From contig NZ_LR134355.1 of the NCBI RefSeq assembly GCF_900637205.1, forward strand, positions 5,022,001 to 5,086,000: a stretch of DNA of 64,000 nucleotides. Reading direction: 5' to 3'. Made by a program: the position numbers and the translations under genes. This DNA comes from Mycolicibacterium chitae. GTDB taxonomy: Bacteria > Actinomycetota > Actinomycetes > Mycobacteriales > Mycobacteriaceae. The notes under the pieces were generated by a model, which was given only the letters and a program-made list of their open reading frames with translations, ran no database searches and was not told where the DNA came from. Positions 25,261-34,054 of this stretch are shown here, in pieces (position 1 is the stretch's first letter; each line of letters opens with the position of its first letter).

Positions 25261-26423
25261 GACAGGAGCACACATCCCGCGATCGGGCCGCCGCCGGCGG
25301 AGACCACGGCCACCTCGGGCCGGCGCGGCAGCGCGGTCGGGCCGGCGCGGCCCCGAAGTTGTTGGCACGCCTCGTGCAGCACCCAGTAGCCGTGCATCCG
25401 GCCCGCCGAGAGCTGACCGCCGTAGGTGTTCAGCGGAAGCTCGCCCGTCGGGGCGATGCGCTCACCACCGGCCACGAACGGGCCGCCCTCGCCGTCGCCG
25501 CAGAAGCCCAGCGCCTCCAACCAGGCCAGGGTCAGATAGCTGAAGCCGTCGTAGAGTTCGGCGACATCCACGTCGGCGGGCCGCAGGTCGGTCTTCGACC
25601 ACATGTCGGCGGCGGCGTCGGTGGCCGCCATCTTCGGATAGTCCGGCCGGCCCGTCCAGCCGCCGGTTCCCGGGGCGCCGCCGGTGGCCTCGACGGTCAC
25701 GGCCCCGTGCGGGGTGTTGGCGCGGTGCTCGGGGGTGGACACCACGACCGCGATGGACCCATCGACGGGCACGTCGCAGTCCAGCAGGCCCAGCGGTGAC
25801 GAGATGGGGCGGGCGCTCAGGTACTGCTCCATGGTGATCGGGTCCCGGTACACCGCAAGCGGATTGCGCGCGGCGTTGCGCCGGGCATTGATCGCGATCC
25901 AGCCGAGCTGTTCCTTGGTGGTGCCGTAAAGATCCATGTGTCGTCGGCAATGCAAGGCCAGCCAGTTGGCCGCCGAGTAGGCGTGGGCGGCCAACAGCTG
26001 GCCGATCTCCCCGGCTCCGGCGGCGGCCTTCTTGGCCGCATCCGACTTGGCCCCGGCGCGCTTCGGCGGCCCGGCGTCGGCGGTGCCGCCCATCATCTGC
26101 ACCGTGCGATAGACCAGTACGTGGCGGGCACGTCCCTCGGTGACGGCGTCGCAGGCCTGCACGACGGGTTGCAGCAGGCCGCTCGGCCCGAACGGGTCGC
26201 CGAACTCACCGACCGCGCCGAGACCCAGGTGGGCGGCCGCCTCGTCGGCGGGCACATCCCCCAGCGTGCTGACGCCGTCGATGTCGGCGGGCGTCAGGCC
26301 CGCGTCGGCGATGGCGGCGGTGGCGGCCTCCGCGGTCAGCGTCAGCGCGGGGATCCCGCTGCGGCGCTTGACCTGTGAGATCCCGGTACCCGAGATCACG
26401 GCGGCTCGTGCTGAACCCACCAT
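25254..26423 (-). CDS. Ltp2-like thiolase-fold aldolase
   Basis: A 389-residue thiolase-superfamily protein. The position of the nucleophilic Cys is occupied by FGPSGLLQ (about residues 78-85), so it is not a true thiolase. ELYDGFSYLTLAW and NTYGGQLSAGRMHG match the sterol-side-chain aldolase Ltp2, where Tyr residues catalyse retro-aldol release of propionyl-CoA. Such aldolases need a DUF35 partner, and a DUF35 gene (26466-26903) is divergent only 42 bp away. This is the first gene of the six-gene minus-strand operon. The role is inferred to be retro-aldol cleavage of a beta-hydroxyacyl-CoA with a bulky tail. Confidence 0.85.
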   Translation of the reverse strand: MVGSARAAVISGTGISQVKRRSGIPALTLTAEAATAAIADAGLTPADIDGVSTLGDVPADEAAAHLGLGAVGEFGDPFGPSGLLQPVVQACDAVTEGRARHVLVYRTVQMMGGTADAGPPKRAGAKSDAAKKAAAGAGEIGQLLAAHAYSAANWLALHCRRHMDLYGTTKEQLGWIAINARRNAARNPLAVYRDPITMEQYLSARPISSPLGLLDCDVPVDGSIAVVVSTPEHRANTPHGAVTVEATGGAPGTGGWTGRPDYPKMAATDAAADMWSKTDLRPADVDVAELYDGFSYLTLAWLEALGFCGDGEGGPFVAGGERIAPTGELPLNTYGGQLSAGRMHGYWVLHEACQQLRGRAGPTALPRRPEVAVVSAGGGPIAGCVLLSC

Positions 26424-26455
26424 CGATTCCCTTCAACGGTCAATCAAGTTAATTC

Positions 26456-26463
26456 AGTGTACT
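26456..26463. promoter_or_regulatory. Recurring promoter motif, copy 1 (AGTGTACT)
   Basis: AGTGTACT lies in the 42-bp gap between the divergent aldolase and DUF35 genes and overlaps the candidate -10 TACTCT (26460-26465). Related copies occur at 34055, 36421, 39713 and 57263. Confidence 0.45.
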
Positions 26464-26465
26464 CT

Positions 26466-26903
26466 ATGGGGGTGACGCATTCTCCCGAATCGCCGGCCTT
26501 GACCCCCGCCCCTCGGGTGCTGCCCGAACTCGACGACACCTCCCGTCCGTTCTGGACCGCCGGTGCCGCGGGCGAACTACGTATCGCGCATTGCCCCACC
26601 TGTCGCCGCTACCTGCACCCGCCCCGCGCCACGTGCCGGGACTGCGGCGCGGACCTCGAGTTCGAGGCGGTGTCGGGCAACGGCACGGTGTTCACCTACA
26701 CCGTCGCCCACCAGCAGTTCAATCCCGCCGTCCCAACACCTTTCGTCATCGCCCTGGTCGAACTCGACGAGCAGTCCGATCTGCGCCTGGTCGCCAACAT
26801 CGTGGACGTGGAGCCCGCCGCGGTCACCACGGGCATGCGGGTGCGGGTGCGCTTCGAACAGCACGACACGGTGTTCGTCCCGGTCTTCGCACCCGCCCCC
26901 TGA
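26466..26903 (+). CDS. Zn-ribbon OB-fold (DUF35) partner protein
   Basis: A 145-residue protein with the rubredoxin-like zinc ribbon CPTCRRYLHPPRATCRDCG followed by an OB fold (GTVFTYTVAHQQF onwards). DUF35 proteins form obligate complexes with Ltp-type aldolases and hydratases, and this one faces such an aldolase. Start choice is uncertain. ATG 26466 lacks a ribosome-binding site. GTG 26472 lies 6 nt after TACTCT and would be a leaderless start, losing two residues. It is convergent with the fused acyl-CoA dehydrogenase. Confidence 0.88.
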   Translation: MGVTHSPESPALTPAPRVLPELDDTSRPFWTAGAAGELRIAHCPTCRRYLHPPRATCRDCGADLEFEAVSGNGTVFTYTVAHQQFNPAVPTPFVIALVELDEQSDLRLVANIVDVEPAAVTTGMRVRVRFEQHDTVFVPVFAPAP

Positions 26904-26916
26904 ACCCACCGCGGCC

Positions 26917-29091
26917 TCACTTGATGAGCGGGTCCCGGGGCAACCCGAGGATCCGCTCCGCGATCTGATTGCGGGTCACCTCGGAGGTGCCCCCGGCGAT
27001 CGTCATCCCCCGGGAACCGAGCACCAACAGGCCGGCCACCTTGGCGGGAGCGTTGAGCAGCGCGACGTCGGGTCCGTACAGCTCGGCCGTCTGGCGGGCC
27101 CGGTCCACCACGTGCTCGGCGATCAGCAGCTTGGTCACGTTGCCCTCCGGCCCCGGTTCGGAACCGGCGACGCTGCGGGCCACCCGGCGCAGATTGAGCA
27201 GCCGCAGCGCATGTTCGTCGGCCAGGAACTGCCCCGCCCGTTCGGCGGCGCCCGCCACTCGTTCGCCGTAGCGCTGCGTCACATCGACGATCGCGGCCAC
27301 CGCACCCTTGCTGGCGGAAACCCCGCCCCCGCCGATGCTCACCCGCTCGTTGCCCAACGTGGCGCGCGCGACCCGCCAACCGTCGTTGGGGGTGCCGACG
27401 ACATCGTGGTCCGGCACGAAGACATCGGTGAGGAAGACCTCGTTGAACTCGGAGGCCCCGGTGATTTGCCGCAGCGGGCGCACCTCGACACCCGGTGCGC
27501 TCATGTCGATGATCATCATGGTGATGCCGGCGTGCTTGGCCGCCTCCGGATCCGTGCGGACCGTGGCCAGACCCAGCTGGCAGTATTGCGCACCGCTGGT
27601 CCAGACCTTCTGCCCGTTGACAATCCAGCCGCCCTCGGCCCGCACCGCCTTGGTGCTCACCGCCGCGGCGTCGGAGCCGGCGCCCGGCTCGGAGAACAGC
27701 TGGCACCACACCTGCTCCCCGCTCAGCGCGGGCGCCACCAGGCGCTCGATCTGTTCGGGACTGCCGTGCTGGATCAGGGTGAGGACGTTCCAGCTGGTGA
27801 TGCCGAGGTCCGGGCGGGTGATCCCGGCCGCGGCCATCTCCTGCTCGATGACCAGCTGCTCCACCGCATCCGCGGCCCGGCCCCACGGCTTGGGCCAGTG
27901 CGGCATCAGGTAGCCGGTCTCGATCATCCGTTCCCGCAGCCGCTTGTCGTCCAGGTCGGCCCACGACGCGAGCTCGCGCCGGGTCTCGCTGCGCACCTCC
28001 TCGGCCTCCGGGGGGAGGTCGATCGAGTTGGCCCGGACCACGCCCTTGCCCGTCAGTTCGTACACATCGGCGGGGGCGCGCCGGCCGCCGAACAGGCCAC
28101 GGGTGGTCAACGCGCGGCGCAGATGCAGGTGCGCGTCGTGCTCCCAGGTGAAGCCGATCCCACCGTGCACCTGGATGTTCAGCTCGGCGTTGTGCACGTA
28201 GGCGTCGAAGGCCAGGGTGGCCGCCGCGGCCGCCATCAGCTCGAATTCCTCGTCGCCGGAGCCGTCGACGCCCGCCCGTGCCGCGTCCCACACCGTCGCG
28301 GTGGCCTTCTCCGCGGCCACCAACATGTTGGCCAGGTGGTGCTTGATGGCCTGGAAGGTGCCGATGGTCCGGCCGAACTGCTCGCGGACCTTGGCGTAGT
28401 CGACCGCCGCGGCCAGGCAATCCTGCGCTCCGCCAACGGCTTCGGCGGCCGCGATGGTGCGCACCAGGGCCACCGCCAGCGCGGCCCCGCCCTCGATGAC
28501 GTCGGCGCCGGCAAGTGCGACGCCGGCGAGGTCCACCCGGCCCGAGCGCCGGGTGGGGTCGAGGTTGGCCGGCACGTCGAGGGTGAGCCCGGCGGCGCCC
28601 GCGTCGAGGACCAGGACGTCGTCGCCGGCGATCAGGAGCAACAGATCCGCCAGGCCGGCACCGAACACCACCGGCCCGTCACCCGAGACCCGGTCGCCGT
28701 CGACGGTGACCTGCGCGTCCAGTCCGACCCCGGCGGTCACCGTCCCGTCGACCAGGCCGGGCAACCACCGCGTCCGCTGCTCGGCGCTGCCGGTCGCGGC
28801 GATGATCGCCGAGGCCATGACGGTGGGGACGAAGGGTCCCGGCGCGACGGCGCCGCCGAACTCCTCGACCACCGCCACCAACTCCGGAAGGCCGACCCCG
28901 GCGCCGCCGTACTCCTCGGGCACGTGCAGTCCGAGCCAGCCCAGGCCGGCCAGCTCGGCCCAGAAGTCCGGACGTTCCTCGGTTTTCGCCTCCAACAAGG
29001 CGCGTGCCGAGCTGCGCGCTTTGCGCGCCTCGAGGAACGCCCGTGCGACGTCGGCTAGTTCGCGGTGGTCTTCAGTGATTGCGATGCCCAA
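26917..29091 (-). CDS. Fused two-domain acyl-CoA dehydrogenase
   Basis: A 724-residue protein with two acyl-CoA dehydrogenase units in one chain. The N-terminal unit (about 1-330) keeps the FAD-diphosphate part AKVREQFGRTIGTFQAIKH and VHGGIGFTWEHD but has a degenerate substrate/FAD strand. The C-terminal unit (about 345-724) has the clear QLFSEPGAGSD motif and IAGGTSEVTRNQIAERILG. This mirrors split alpha2-beta2 mycobacterial FadE pairs. TTG at 29091 is chosen because AAGGAG precedes it. It overlaps the end of the phosphotransferase gene by 37 nt, an unusually long coupling. It should dehydrogenate or, with the kinase, process hydroxyacyl-CoA. Confidence 0.85.
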   Translation of the reverse strand: MGIAITEDHRELADVARAFLEARKARSSARALLEAKTEERPDFWAELAGLGWLGLHVPEEYGGAGVGLPELVAVVEEFGGAVAPGPFVPTVMASAIIAATGSAEQRTRWLPGLVDGTVTAGVGLDAQVTVDGDRVSGDGPVVFGAGLADLLLLIAGDDVLVLDAGAAGLTLDVPANLDPTRRSGRVDLAGVALAGADVIEGGAALAVALVRTIAAAEAVGGAQDCLAAAVDYAKVREQFGRTIGTFQAIKHHLANMLVAAEKATATVWDAARAGVDGSGDEEFELMAAAAATLAFDAYVHNAELNIQVHGGIGFTWEHDAHLHLRRALTTRGLFGGRRAPADVYELTGKGVVRANSIDLPPEAEEVRSETRRELASWADLDDKRLRERMIETGYLMPHWPKPWGRAADAVEQLVIEQEMAAAGITRPDLGITSWNVLTLIQHGSPEQIERLVAPALSGEQVWCQLFSEPGAGSDAAAVSTKAVRAEGGWIVNGQKVWTSGAQYCQLGLATVRTDPEAAKHAGITMMIIDMSAPGVEVRPLRQITGASEFNEVFLTDVFVPDHDVVGTPNDGWRVARATLGNERVSIGGGGVSASKGAVAAIVDVTQRYGERVAGAAERAGQFLADEHALRLLNLRRVARSVAGSEPGPEGNVTKLLIAEHVVDRARQTAELYGPDVALLNAPAKVAGLLVLGSRGMTIAGGTSEVTRNQIAERILGLPRDPLIK

Positions 29092-30500
29092 CGGTCCTGA
29101 TCTCCTTCGGTGGATTCTTCTGCGTGCGAGAGCGGCGGCCAGCTTCGACGGCGCAACGCGCCGGAGGCCGTCCGGGTCAGATAGTCGTCGCGCTTGATGC
29201 CGCGCCACAGCTGCGCCACGTAGTCGTGCTCCGAGAGCGCGCCACGACCCGCCAGGTCCGCGAGCGCGGCCCGACCCTCGGACACCGACGCCGGTGTCCT
29301 GTTCAAAAAGCCTGCCAATTCGGCGATTTCGGCGGCATCGACCTCCGCGCCCACCCGGTCCACCTCAGCGAGGAACTTCACCAGGCGCGCGGCACCCTTG
29401 ACGTAGCGGATCGCCAGCACGTCCTCGGATCGCTCGACCGCTCCGGACAGTGCGGCCGCCGCCGCGTCGTACACCGAGGTGTACTCCGAGACGCGCTCGT
29501 CATCGGGCAGGTCGACCCAGACCTCGGGGATGCCGACCACGTGGGCCAGCGCCTCGACCAGCAACCGGCGGTGCAGCATGCCGTAGATCAGGCTGTTGCC
29601 CGCGTCCGGCGAGCCCGCCGGCGCCGAGGCCCGGACGTCGACGGTCGCGGGGCTGATCGAGGCCAGCCGGGTCTCGGCGAACAGGCGGTAGTACCACACC
29701 CGGTCTTCGTCGATCCGGTGCCCGGAGAGCCGCTCGTACTCGGCGAGGCGGGCCGGGAAGTCGGTGAAGGTGTCCTGCACCGTGCGCAGTGACAACCAGG
29801 CGATGTCATCCATGGGATCGCCGAAATGTGCCAGTTCCCAATCCACTATCGCGGTGACGGTGCCCCCGGAGTACATGAAGTTGCCGGGCCCGGTGTCACC
29901 CTGCACCAGGACGGTGGGCCCGTCGTAGTCGGGGATGTTGCGTTCCAGCCAGTCGATGCAGAACCGCAGCAGCGGCGCCGGCTTGCCATAGCGGTCGACG
30001 CGGGCGCGCATGGCCGCGATCTCCGCGCGCACATGGTCGGCGACCGGGCCGGCGGGGCCCAACCCGGGGATGTTCAGCGCACCCGCGTCGATGCGGTGCA
30101 AGGCGGCCAGTTTGGCGATGAAGTCCTGCGCCGTGCGGACCTGCTCTCCCTCATCCTTGATCAGCCGGAACCAGGTGTCCCCGCCGACGCGCTCCATCAG
30201 CACCGCCTGGGCCACGGGGTGCGCGGCCAGCACGCGCGGGACCTGCACACCGTGCCGGTGCAATTCGGCGATGATCTCCGCCTCGATCTGCAGCGGATGA
30301 AAGGCGCCGCCCGGGGTGGGCTCGCGCGGGTCATACCGCAGGAACAGCTCGCGCGGTCCCGCCTCGGTCTCCGCGTCGACGAACCAGGCCTGTCGGCTGG
30401 CGCCGCCCGACACCTGCTTGGTGTCCACCCGGTGCGCACCGGTGACCTCGCCGATCCACGTGCGGATCTCCTCCGGAATCACCCTGGGCTGCTTGCTCAT
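29055..30500 (-). CDS. APH-type phosphotransferase (ACAD10/11- or LvaA-like)
   Basis: A 481-residue kinase of the aminoglycoside-phosphotransferase fold. The substrate-loop motif is VQGDTGPGNFMY (Asp and Asn present; the usual His is Gln) and the metal motif is IVDWELAHFGDPMDD. DWEL-x3-GDP is strongly reminiscent of the kinase part of ACAD10/ACAD11 and of LvaA. Those phosphorylate the 4-hydroxyl of hydroxyacyl-CoAs so that a dehydrogenase partner can eliminate it. The gene overlaps enoyl-CoA hydratase (ATGA) upstream and acyl-CoA dehydrogenase downstream, which supports that role. Antibiotic resistance is unlikely. A C-terminal helical extension (about 335-481) is of unknown purpose. Confidence 0.82.
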   Translation of the reverse strand: MSKQPRVIPEEIRTWIGEVTGAHRVDTKQVSGGASRQAWFVDAETEAGPRELFLRYDPREPTPGGAFHPLQIEAEIIAELHRHGVQVPRVLAAHPVAQAVLMERVGGDTWFRLIKDEGEQVRTAQDFIAKLAALHRIDAGALNIPGLGPAGPVADHVRAEIAAMRARVDRYGKPAPLLRFCIDWLERNIPDYDGPTVLVQGDTGPGNFMYSGGTVTAIVDWELAHFGDPMDDIAWLSLRTVQDTFTDFPARLAEYERLSGHRIDEDRVWYYRLFAETRLASISPATVDVRASAPAGSPDAGNSLIYGMLHRRLLVEALAHVVGIPEVWVDLPDDERVSEYTSVYDAAAAALSGAVERSEDVLAIRYVKGAARLVKFLAEVDRVGAEVDAAEIAELAGFLNRTPASVSEGRAALADLAGRGALSEHDYVAQLWRGIKRDDYLTRTASGALRRRSWPPLSHAEESTEGDQDRWASQSLKTTAN

Positions 30501-31342
30501 TTCCTCGTCTTCGTCTTGGCCGAGTTGGCCATCCATCGCTGCACCGCGTCGCGGTGTTCCTGGGTCATGCTGCACCGGACCATGCGCTCACTCTCGAGGG
30601 GCAACGCCTCCTCGAGCGGGAGGCGCCGGGCGTCGAGCACATTGTTCTTGGTTCCGGCGTAGGCATAGGTGGGGCCGGCGGCGATCTCGGCGGCCCAGCG
30701 CAGCGCCGCCGAGGGCAGCTCGTCGTCCTCGACCACCCGATTGAACAATCCGAGCCGCGTGCCGGCCTCGGTGTCGATCGGTGCATCCGTGATCAGCAAC
30801 TCCAGCGCCTTGGACGGGCCCACCAGGTGGGTGAGGAACCAGGCACCGCCGAAATCGCCGGAGAAGGCCAGCTTCGACCACCCCGGGACCAGCCGCGCCG
30901 AACGCGCGGCGATGCGCAGGTCCGCCGCCAGCGCGATACTCATGCCCGCACCGACCGCCGCCCCGGGCAGGGCCGCGATGGTCACCTTCGGCATGGCGTG
31001 CAGCAGCGTGACCATGCGGGCGTGCTCGGTCAGGAGTTCGGCGCGGGTGCGCACCAGGTCCTCCGGATCGTCGGTGGCCACCAGCTTGGCCGACCCGCCG
31101 TCGCGCACATCGCCGCCCGCGCAGAACGCCCCGCCGGCGCCGGTGATGAGCACCGCACCGATGTCGTCGTCGGCGGCGAACCGTTCGAGCAGACTCGGTA
31201 CGGCAGCGTAGATCTCGACGTGCAGGGCGTTGCGCCGGTGGGGGCGGTTGAGGGTGATCACGCCGACCCGGTCGACGATCTCGGCCCGCACCGTGTCGGT
31301 GCCGGTGTCCACCGTCGCGGCGGCCCCGCCCACCTGGGTCAC
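30497..31342 (-). CDS. Enoyl-CoA hydratase/isomerase
   Basis: A 281-residue crotonase-fold protein. GGAFCAGGDVRDG and PGAAVGAGMSIALAAD form the oxyanion hole and CoA pocket. FSGDFGGAWFLTHLVG holds an Asp where many hydratases have the second catalytic Glu, so isomerase or unusual hydratase activity is possible. Its GTG start overlaps the MaoC-type gene stop (GTGA), and its stop overlaps the kinase start (ATGA). It lies in the middle of the P450-to-FadE operon. Confidence 0.87.
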   Translation of the reverse strand: MTQVGGAAATVDTGTDTVRAEIVDRVGVITLNRPHRRNALHVEIYAAVPSLLERFAADDDIGAVLITGAGGAFCAGGDVRDGGSAKLVATDDPEDLVRTRAELLTEHARMVTLLHAMPKVTIAALPGAAVGAGMSIALAADLRIAARSARLVPGWSKLAFSGDFGGAWFLTHLVGPSKALELLITDAPIDTEAGTRLGLFNRVVEDDELPSAALRWAAEIAAGPTYAYAGTKNNVLDARRLPLEEALPLESERMVRCSMTQEHRDAVQRWMANSAKTKTRK

Positions 31343-32610
31343 CGCTTGGTACCGTGCGCCAATTCGTTGTGGCGCTCCATCATCGCCACGGCCTTGCGGC
31401 GAGTGGCCTCGTCCGGCAGTGGCAGCACGACGGGTCCGAGTTCCCGGCTCGGCAGCGCGACCGTCGCGGTTGCCGGCGCGGTGACCTCGCCGCGTTGGCT
31501 GGTGGCGCGGAACTCGACATCGACGACGCCGTTACCGTTTTCGATGCGCTTGCCGACCACCTCGCCGGTGATGAACTGGGTATCACCGATGTAGTTGAAC
31601 TTGCGCATCTCGTCGTGCTGGCGCACCAGCCAGCCGTCGTCACCCATCCAGTCGGTCAGGTAGTGGGTCAGCCAGCACTCCCGCATCACGCCGTAGTCGT
31701 AGGCCATCGGATTGCCGATCGACTGCGACCACTCGTTCTCCCAGTGCAGGCGCTGCGCCACGTCGGGGATGCCGGCGGCGTTCTTGATGTAGAACTTCGG
31801 CACGCGCTGCCGATTCTTGTAACCCACTCGGGCGCCGCCGATTCCGTACGGACCGAACCCGTAGCCGCCCGCATGGAAGGAGATCATGTCGGTCAGCGTC
31901 AGCGGCCCCTTCACCATCTTCGGCAGGGCCTCACCCACCTGGACGTCCTCGTAGTAACGCGGTTCGGCGCCGCGCGGCCCCTCGGCCGCGTAGATCTCGT
32001 CGATCTCGGCGATCTGCTCGTCGGTGTAGGTCCCCGGCTCGAGGTTCATGTACTTGCCGCGCTCGCGGGACTTCTTGCGTTCGGTGGCGATCAGGATGGT
32101 GCGCTCGATCGCGACGACCTCGGCGCGCTGGTTGATGCGCACCACGCGGCGGATCCGGATGACGGAGCGACCGGCATACTCGCTGTTCTTGACCTCGGTG
32201 GTCTCCATGCCGCCGAAGCCGAACAGCTGATCACCCGGCCGCACCGGCAGGAACCACTCGGTGTCCTGCCCGGAGACGAAAAGGTGGATGCCGGAGAACA
32301 ATCCCCGGGTCGCCTTGCGGATGTCCTCGGGAATCGGGTCCCCGAGCATCTTGCGCGACAGCGCGCAGTGGATCATCGGGGGCGCGATCGGACCACCCCA
32401 GCGGGTGTCCCGGGCGTAGTCCGGATCGACGTACAGCGGGTTGTCGTCGCCGTAGCCGATGGCGAACTGGCGGATGGCGTCGGTGCTCAGCTCGCGGTGA
32501 TGTTCATCGATGCTGATCGGGGCATCGATGCCGAGCAGCAGCTTGGCCCGCTCGATGTCCTCGTCCTTGATCGCGTGATCGAAGTCGTGGGTTTGGTCGG
32601 TCTGCGTCAT
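31339..32610 (-). CDS. MaoC/FAS1-like hot-dog dehydratase, double domain
   Basis: A 423-residue protein with two hot-dog-type halves. The N-terminal half (about 25-185) is FAS1-like-dehydratase type, with YGDDNPLYVDPDYA and APPMIHCALS. The C-terminal half (about 215-400) has FHAGGYGFGPYGIGG and YDYGVMRECWLTHYLTDW. The fold serves (R)-specific hydration of enoyl-CoA. The classic D-x4-H dyad appears as D-NPLY rather than a textbook match, so catalysis needs testing. It lies 21 nt after the P450 and overlaps the enoyl-CoA hydratase. Confidence 0.8.
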   Translation of the reverse strand: MTQTDQTHDFDHAIKDEDIERAKLLLGIDAPISIDEHHRELSTDAIRQFAIGYGDDNPLYVDPDYARDTRWGGPIAPPMIHCALSRKMLGDPIPEDIRKATRGLFSGIHLFVSGQDTEWFLPVRPGDQLFGFGGMETTEVKNSEYAGRSVIRIRRVVRINQRAEVVAIERTILIATERKKSRERGKYMNLEPGTYTDEQIAEIDEIYAAEGPRGAEPRYYEDVQVGEALPKMVKGPLTLTDMISFHAGGYGFGPYGIGGARVGYKNRQRVPKFYIKNAAGIPDVAQRLHWENEWSQSIGNPMAYDYGVMRECWLTHYLTDWMGDDGWLVRQHDEMRKFNYIGDTQFITGEVVGKRIENGNGVVDVEFRATSQRGEVTAPATATVALPSRELGPVVLPLPDEATRRKAVAMMERHNELAHGTKR

Positions 32611-32631
32611 CGTCTGCTCTTCCCGGTGATC

Positions 32632-33867
32632 TCAGTACATCCGTATCGGTAGTTTGGTCAAGCCCCGCAGCGTCACCGTGGGCTTGTAGCGCAAGGTCTC
32701 GGCCGGCACCGCCAGTTCCCAGTTGTTGAACCGCTCCAGCAGTGCGGCCAGGGCGATCCGGCCCTCCTGGCGGGCCAGCTGATGGCCCAGGCAATAGTGA
32801 ATTCCCGAGGCAAATGACAAGTGCTTGTTGGGCTTTCGCGTCAGATCCAGCGCCTGGGGGTTTTCGAAATGCGCCTCGTCGCGGTTGGCCGAGGTGATGA
32901 CCCCCAGCAGCTGTGAGCCCTTGGGGATCGGCACGTCGGCGATCTCGAGATCTTCCATGGCCACCCGCGCGGCGCCGTCGGCCACCGGCGAGGTGTAGCG
33001 CAGCAGCTCCTCGAGCGCCGTGGTCTCCAACAACTCCGGCTGAGTCCGCAACAGCTCCAACTGATCCGGGTTCTGCACGAGCTCCAGGACGCTGTTACCG
33101 ATCAGGTTGGCGGTGGTGTCGTGGCCGGCGAGCAGCAACAGGAACACCATCGCGACGGTTTCCTTGTGGGTGAGCCGGTCGCCGCCCTCGTTGGCCCGCG
33201 CGAGTTCGGAGATCAGACCCTCGCCCGGGTTGATCCGCCGATCCTCGATCATCTCCGCGAACATCTTCGACAGCTTCATCATGGTCGCCGCACTGCGCAG
33301 CCTGGCGCTGGGCTTGCCGGTGTCGGTGCCCAACTTCTCCACCATCACGTGGAACCGGTCGCGGTCCTTGTCGGCGACGCCGAGCATGGTGGCGATCACC
33401 GCCAGCGGCAGCCGAACCGCGTAGTCGTGGACCAGGTCCACCTCGCGTTTGACGGCCACCTCGTCGGCCAACTTCTCCGCGATCTTGGCGATATCGGGCG
33501 CCATGGTCCTGACGAGCTTCGGGGTGAACGCCTTGTGCACCAGCGTGCGCAGGCGCTTGTGGTCGGGGTCGTCCTTGAACACCATGGTCTGGGTGAGCAT
33601 CCGGATGCTCGGGGGCAACAGCCACGAGTACTTGCCCGCCGAGGTGTTCTTGATGATGTCGGTGGAGAACCGTTCATCGGTGAAGAGGAAGTTGACGTCG
33701 TCGTAGCGGGTCAACAGGAAGCCACCCTTACCGGGCAGCGTCAGCGGCGCGGTCCCCCAGGACACCGGGGCGTTCGCACGCAGATACGCATAGCGCTCAT
33801 GTGGAGTGTCGAGCATCTCGCGACTACCGAGATGGGTGATCTCCAGCGTGCCAACTCGTTTGGACAT
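32632..33867 (-). CDS. Cytochrome P450
   Basis: A 411-residue soluble bacterial P450. The I-helix is LLLAGHDTTANL, the K-helix EELLRY, and the haem loop FASGIHYCLGHQLARQEG with the Cys thiolate. It needs a ferredoxin and reductase, which are not adjacent. ATG 33867 is preferred because GGGAG lies 5 nt upstream; ATG 33879 is an alternative adding MGVT. It is preceded by a 47-codon gene whose stop ends 2 nt before this start. As the first enzyme of the operon it probably hydroxylates the substrate later handled by the kinase, hydratases and dehydrogenase. Confidence 0.92.
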   Translation of the reverse strand: MSKRVGTLEITHLGSREMLDTPHERYAYLRANAPVSWGTAPLTLPGKGGFLLTRYDDVNFLFTDERFSTDIIKNTSAGKYSWLLPPSIRMLTQTMVFKDDPDHKRLRTLVHKAFTPKLVRTMAPDIAKIAEKLADEVAVKREVDLVHDYAVRLPLAVIATMLGVADKDRDRFHVMVEKLGTDTGKPSARLRSAATMMKLSKMFAEMIEDRRINPGEGLISELARANEGGDRLTHKETVAMVFLLLLAGHDTTANLIGNSVLELVQNPDQLELLRTQPELLETTALEELLRYTSPVADGAARVAMEDLEIADVPIPKGSQLLGVITSANRDEAHFENPQALDLTRKPNKHLSFASGIHYCLGHQLARQEGRIALAALLERFNNWELAVPAETLRYKPTVTLRGLTKLPIRMY

Positions 33868-33869
33868 AG

Positions 33870-34013
33870 TTACTCCCATCGAAGCCCCAACTCACGCACG
33901 TCCTTCTTCAGTTCGAAATCGCCACACCAGAGTTCCTCGGGTACACCGACCGACCGGCGGTAGGCGGCGGTGGGCCGGCTGGGGCTGTCGACCCCTGGGT
34001 TCCGGTGCTCCAT
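33870..34013 (-). CDS. Small 47-aa protein coupled to the P450
   Basis: A short reading frame starting ATG at 34013 with GGGAGAG just upstream and stopping TAA at 33870. The product begins MEHRNPGVDSPSRP and ends RELGLRWE; it has one Cys, in ELWCGDFELKK. Third codon positions are strongly G/C, like the neighbouring genes, which supports real coding. It is too small for a ferredoxin and lacks its cysteines. I recognise no family. Its position suggests a leader peptide, a small P450 partner, or a remnant. Confidence 0.5.
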   Translation of the reverse strand: MEHRNPGVDSPSRPTAAYRRSVGVPEELWCGDFELKKDVRELGLRWE

Positions 34014-34054
34014 CGCGCTCTCCCGCATTACCCGTCATTCGGCGTCGGTTTATT

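Noticed and set aside
26563-29058. 831-codon plus-strand frame opposite the fused dehydrogenase
   Set aside because: High-GC antisense shadow: Arg/Gly/His-rich with no recognisable domain, while the minus strand encodes a clear FadE.
29055-30500. Aminoglycoside resistance kinase
   Set aside because: The fold matches, but the DWEL-GDP motif and the overlap with beta-oxidation genes fit the ACAD10/11-LvaA group instead.
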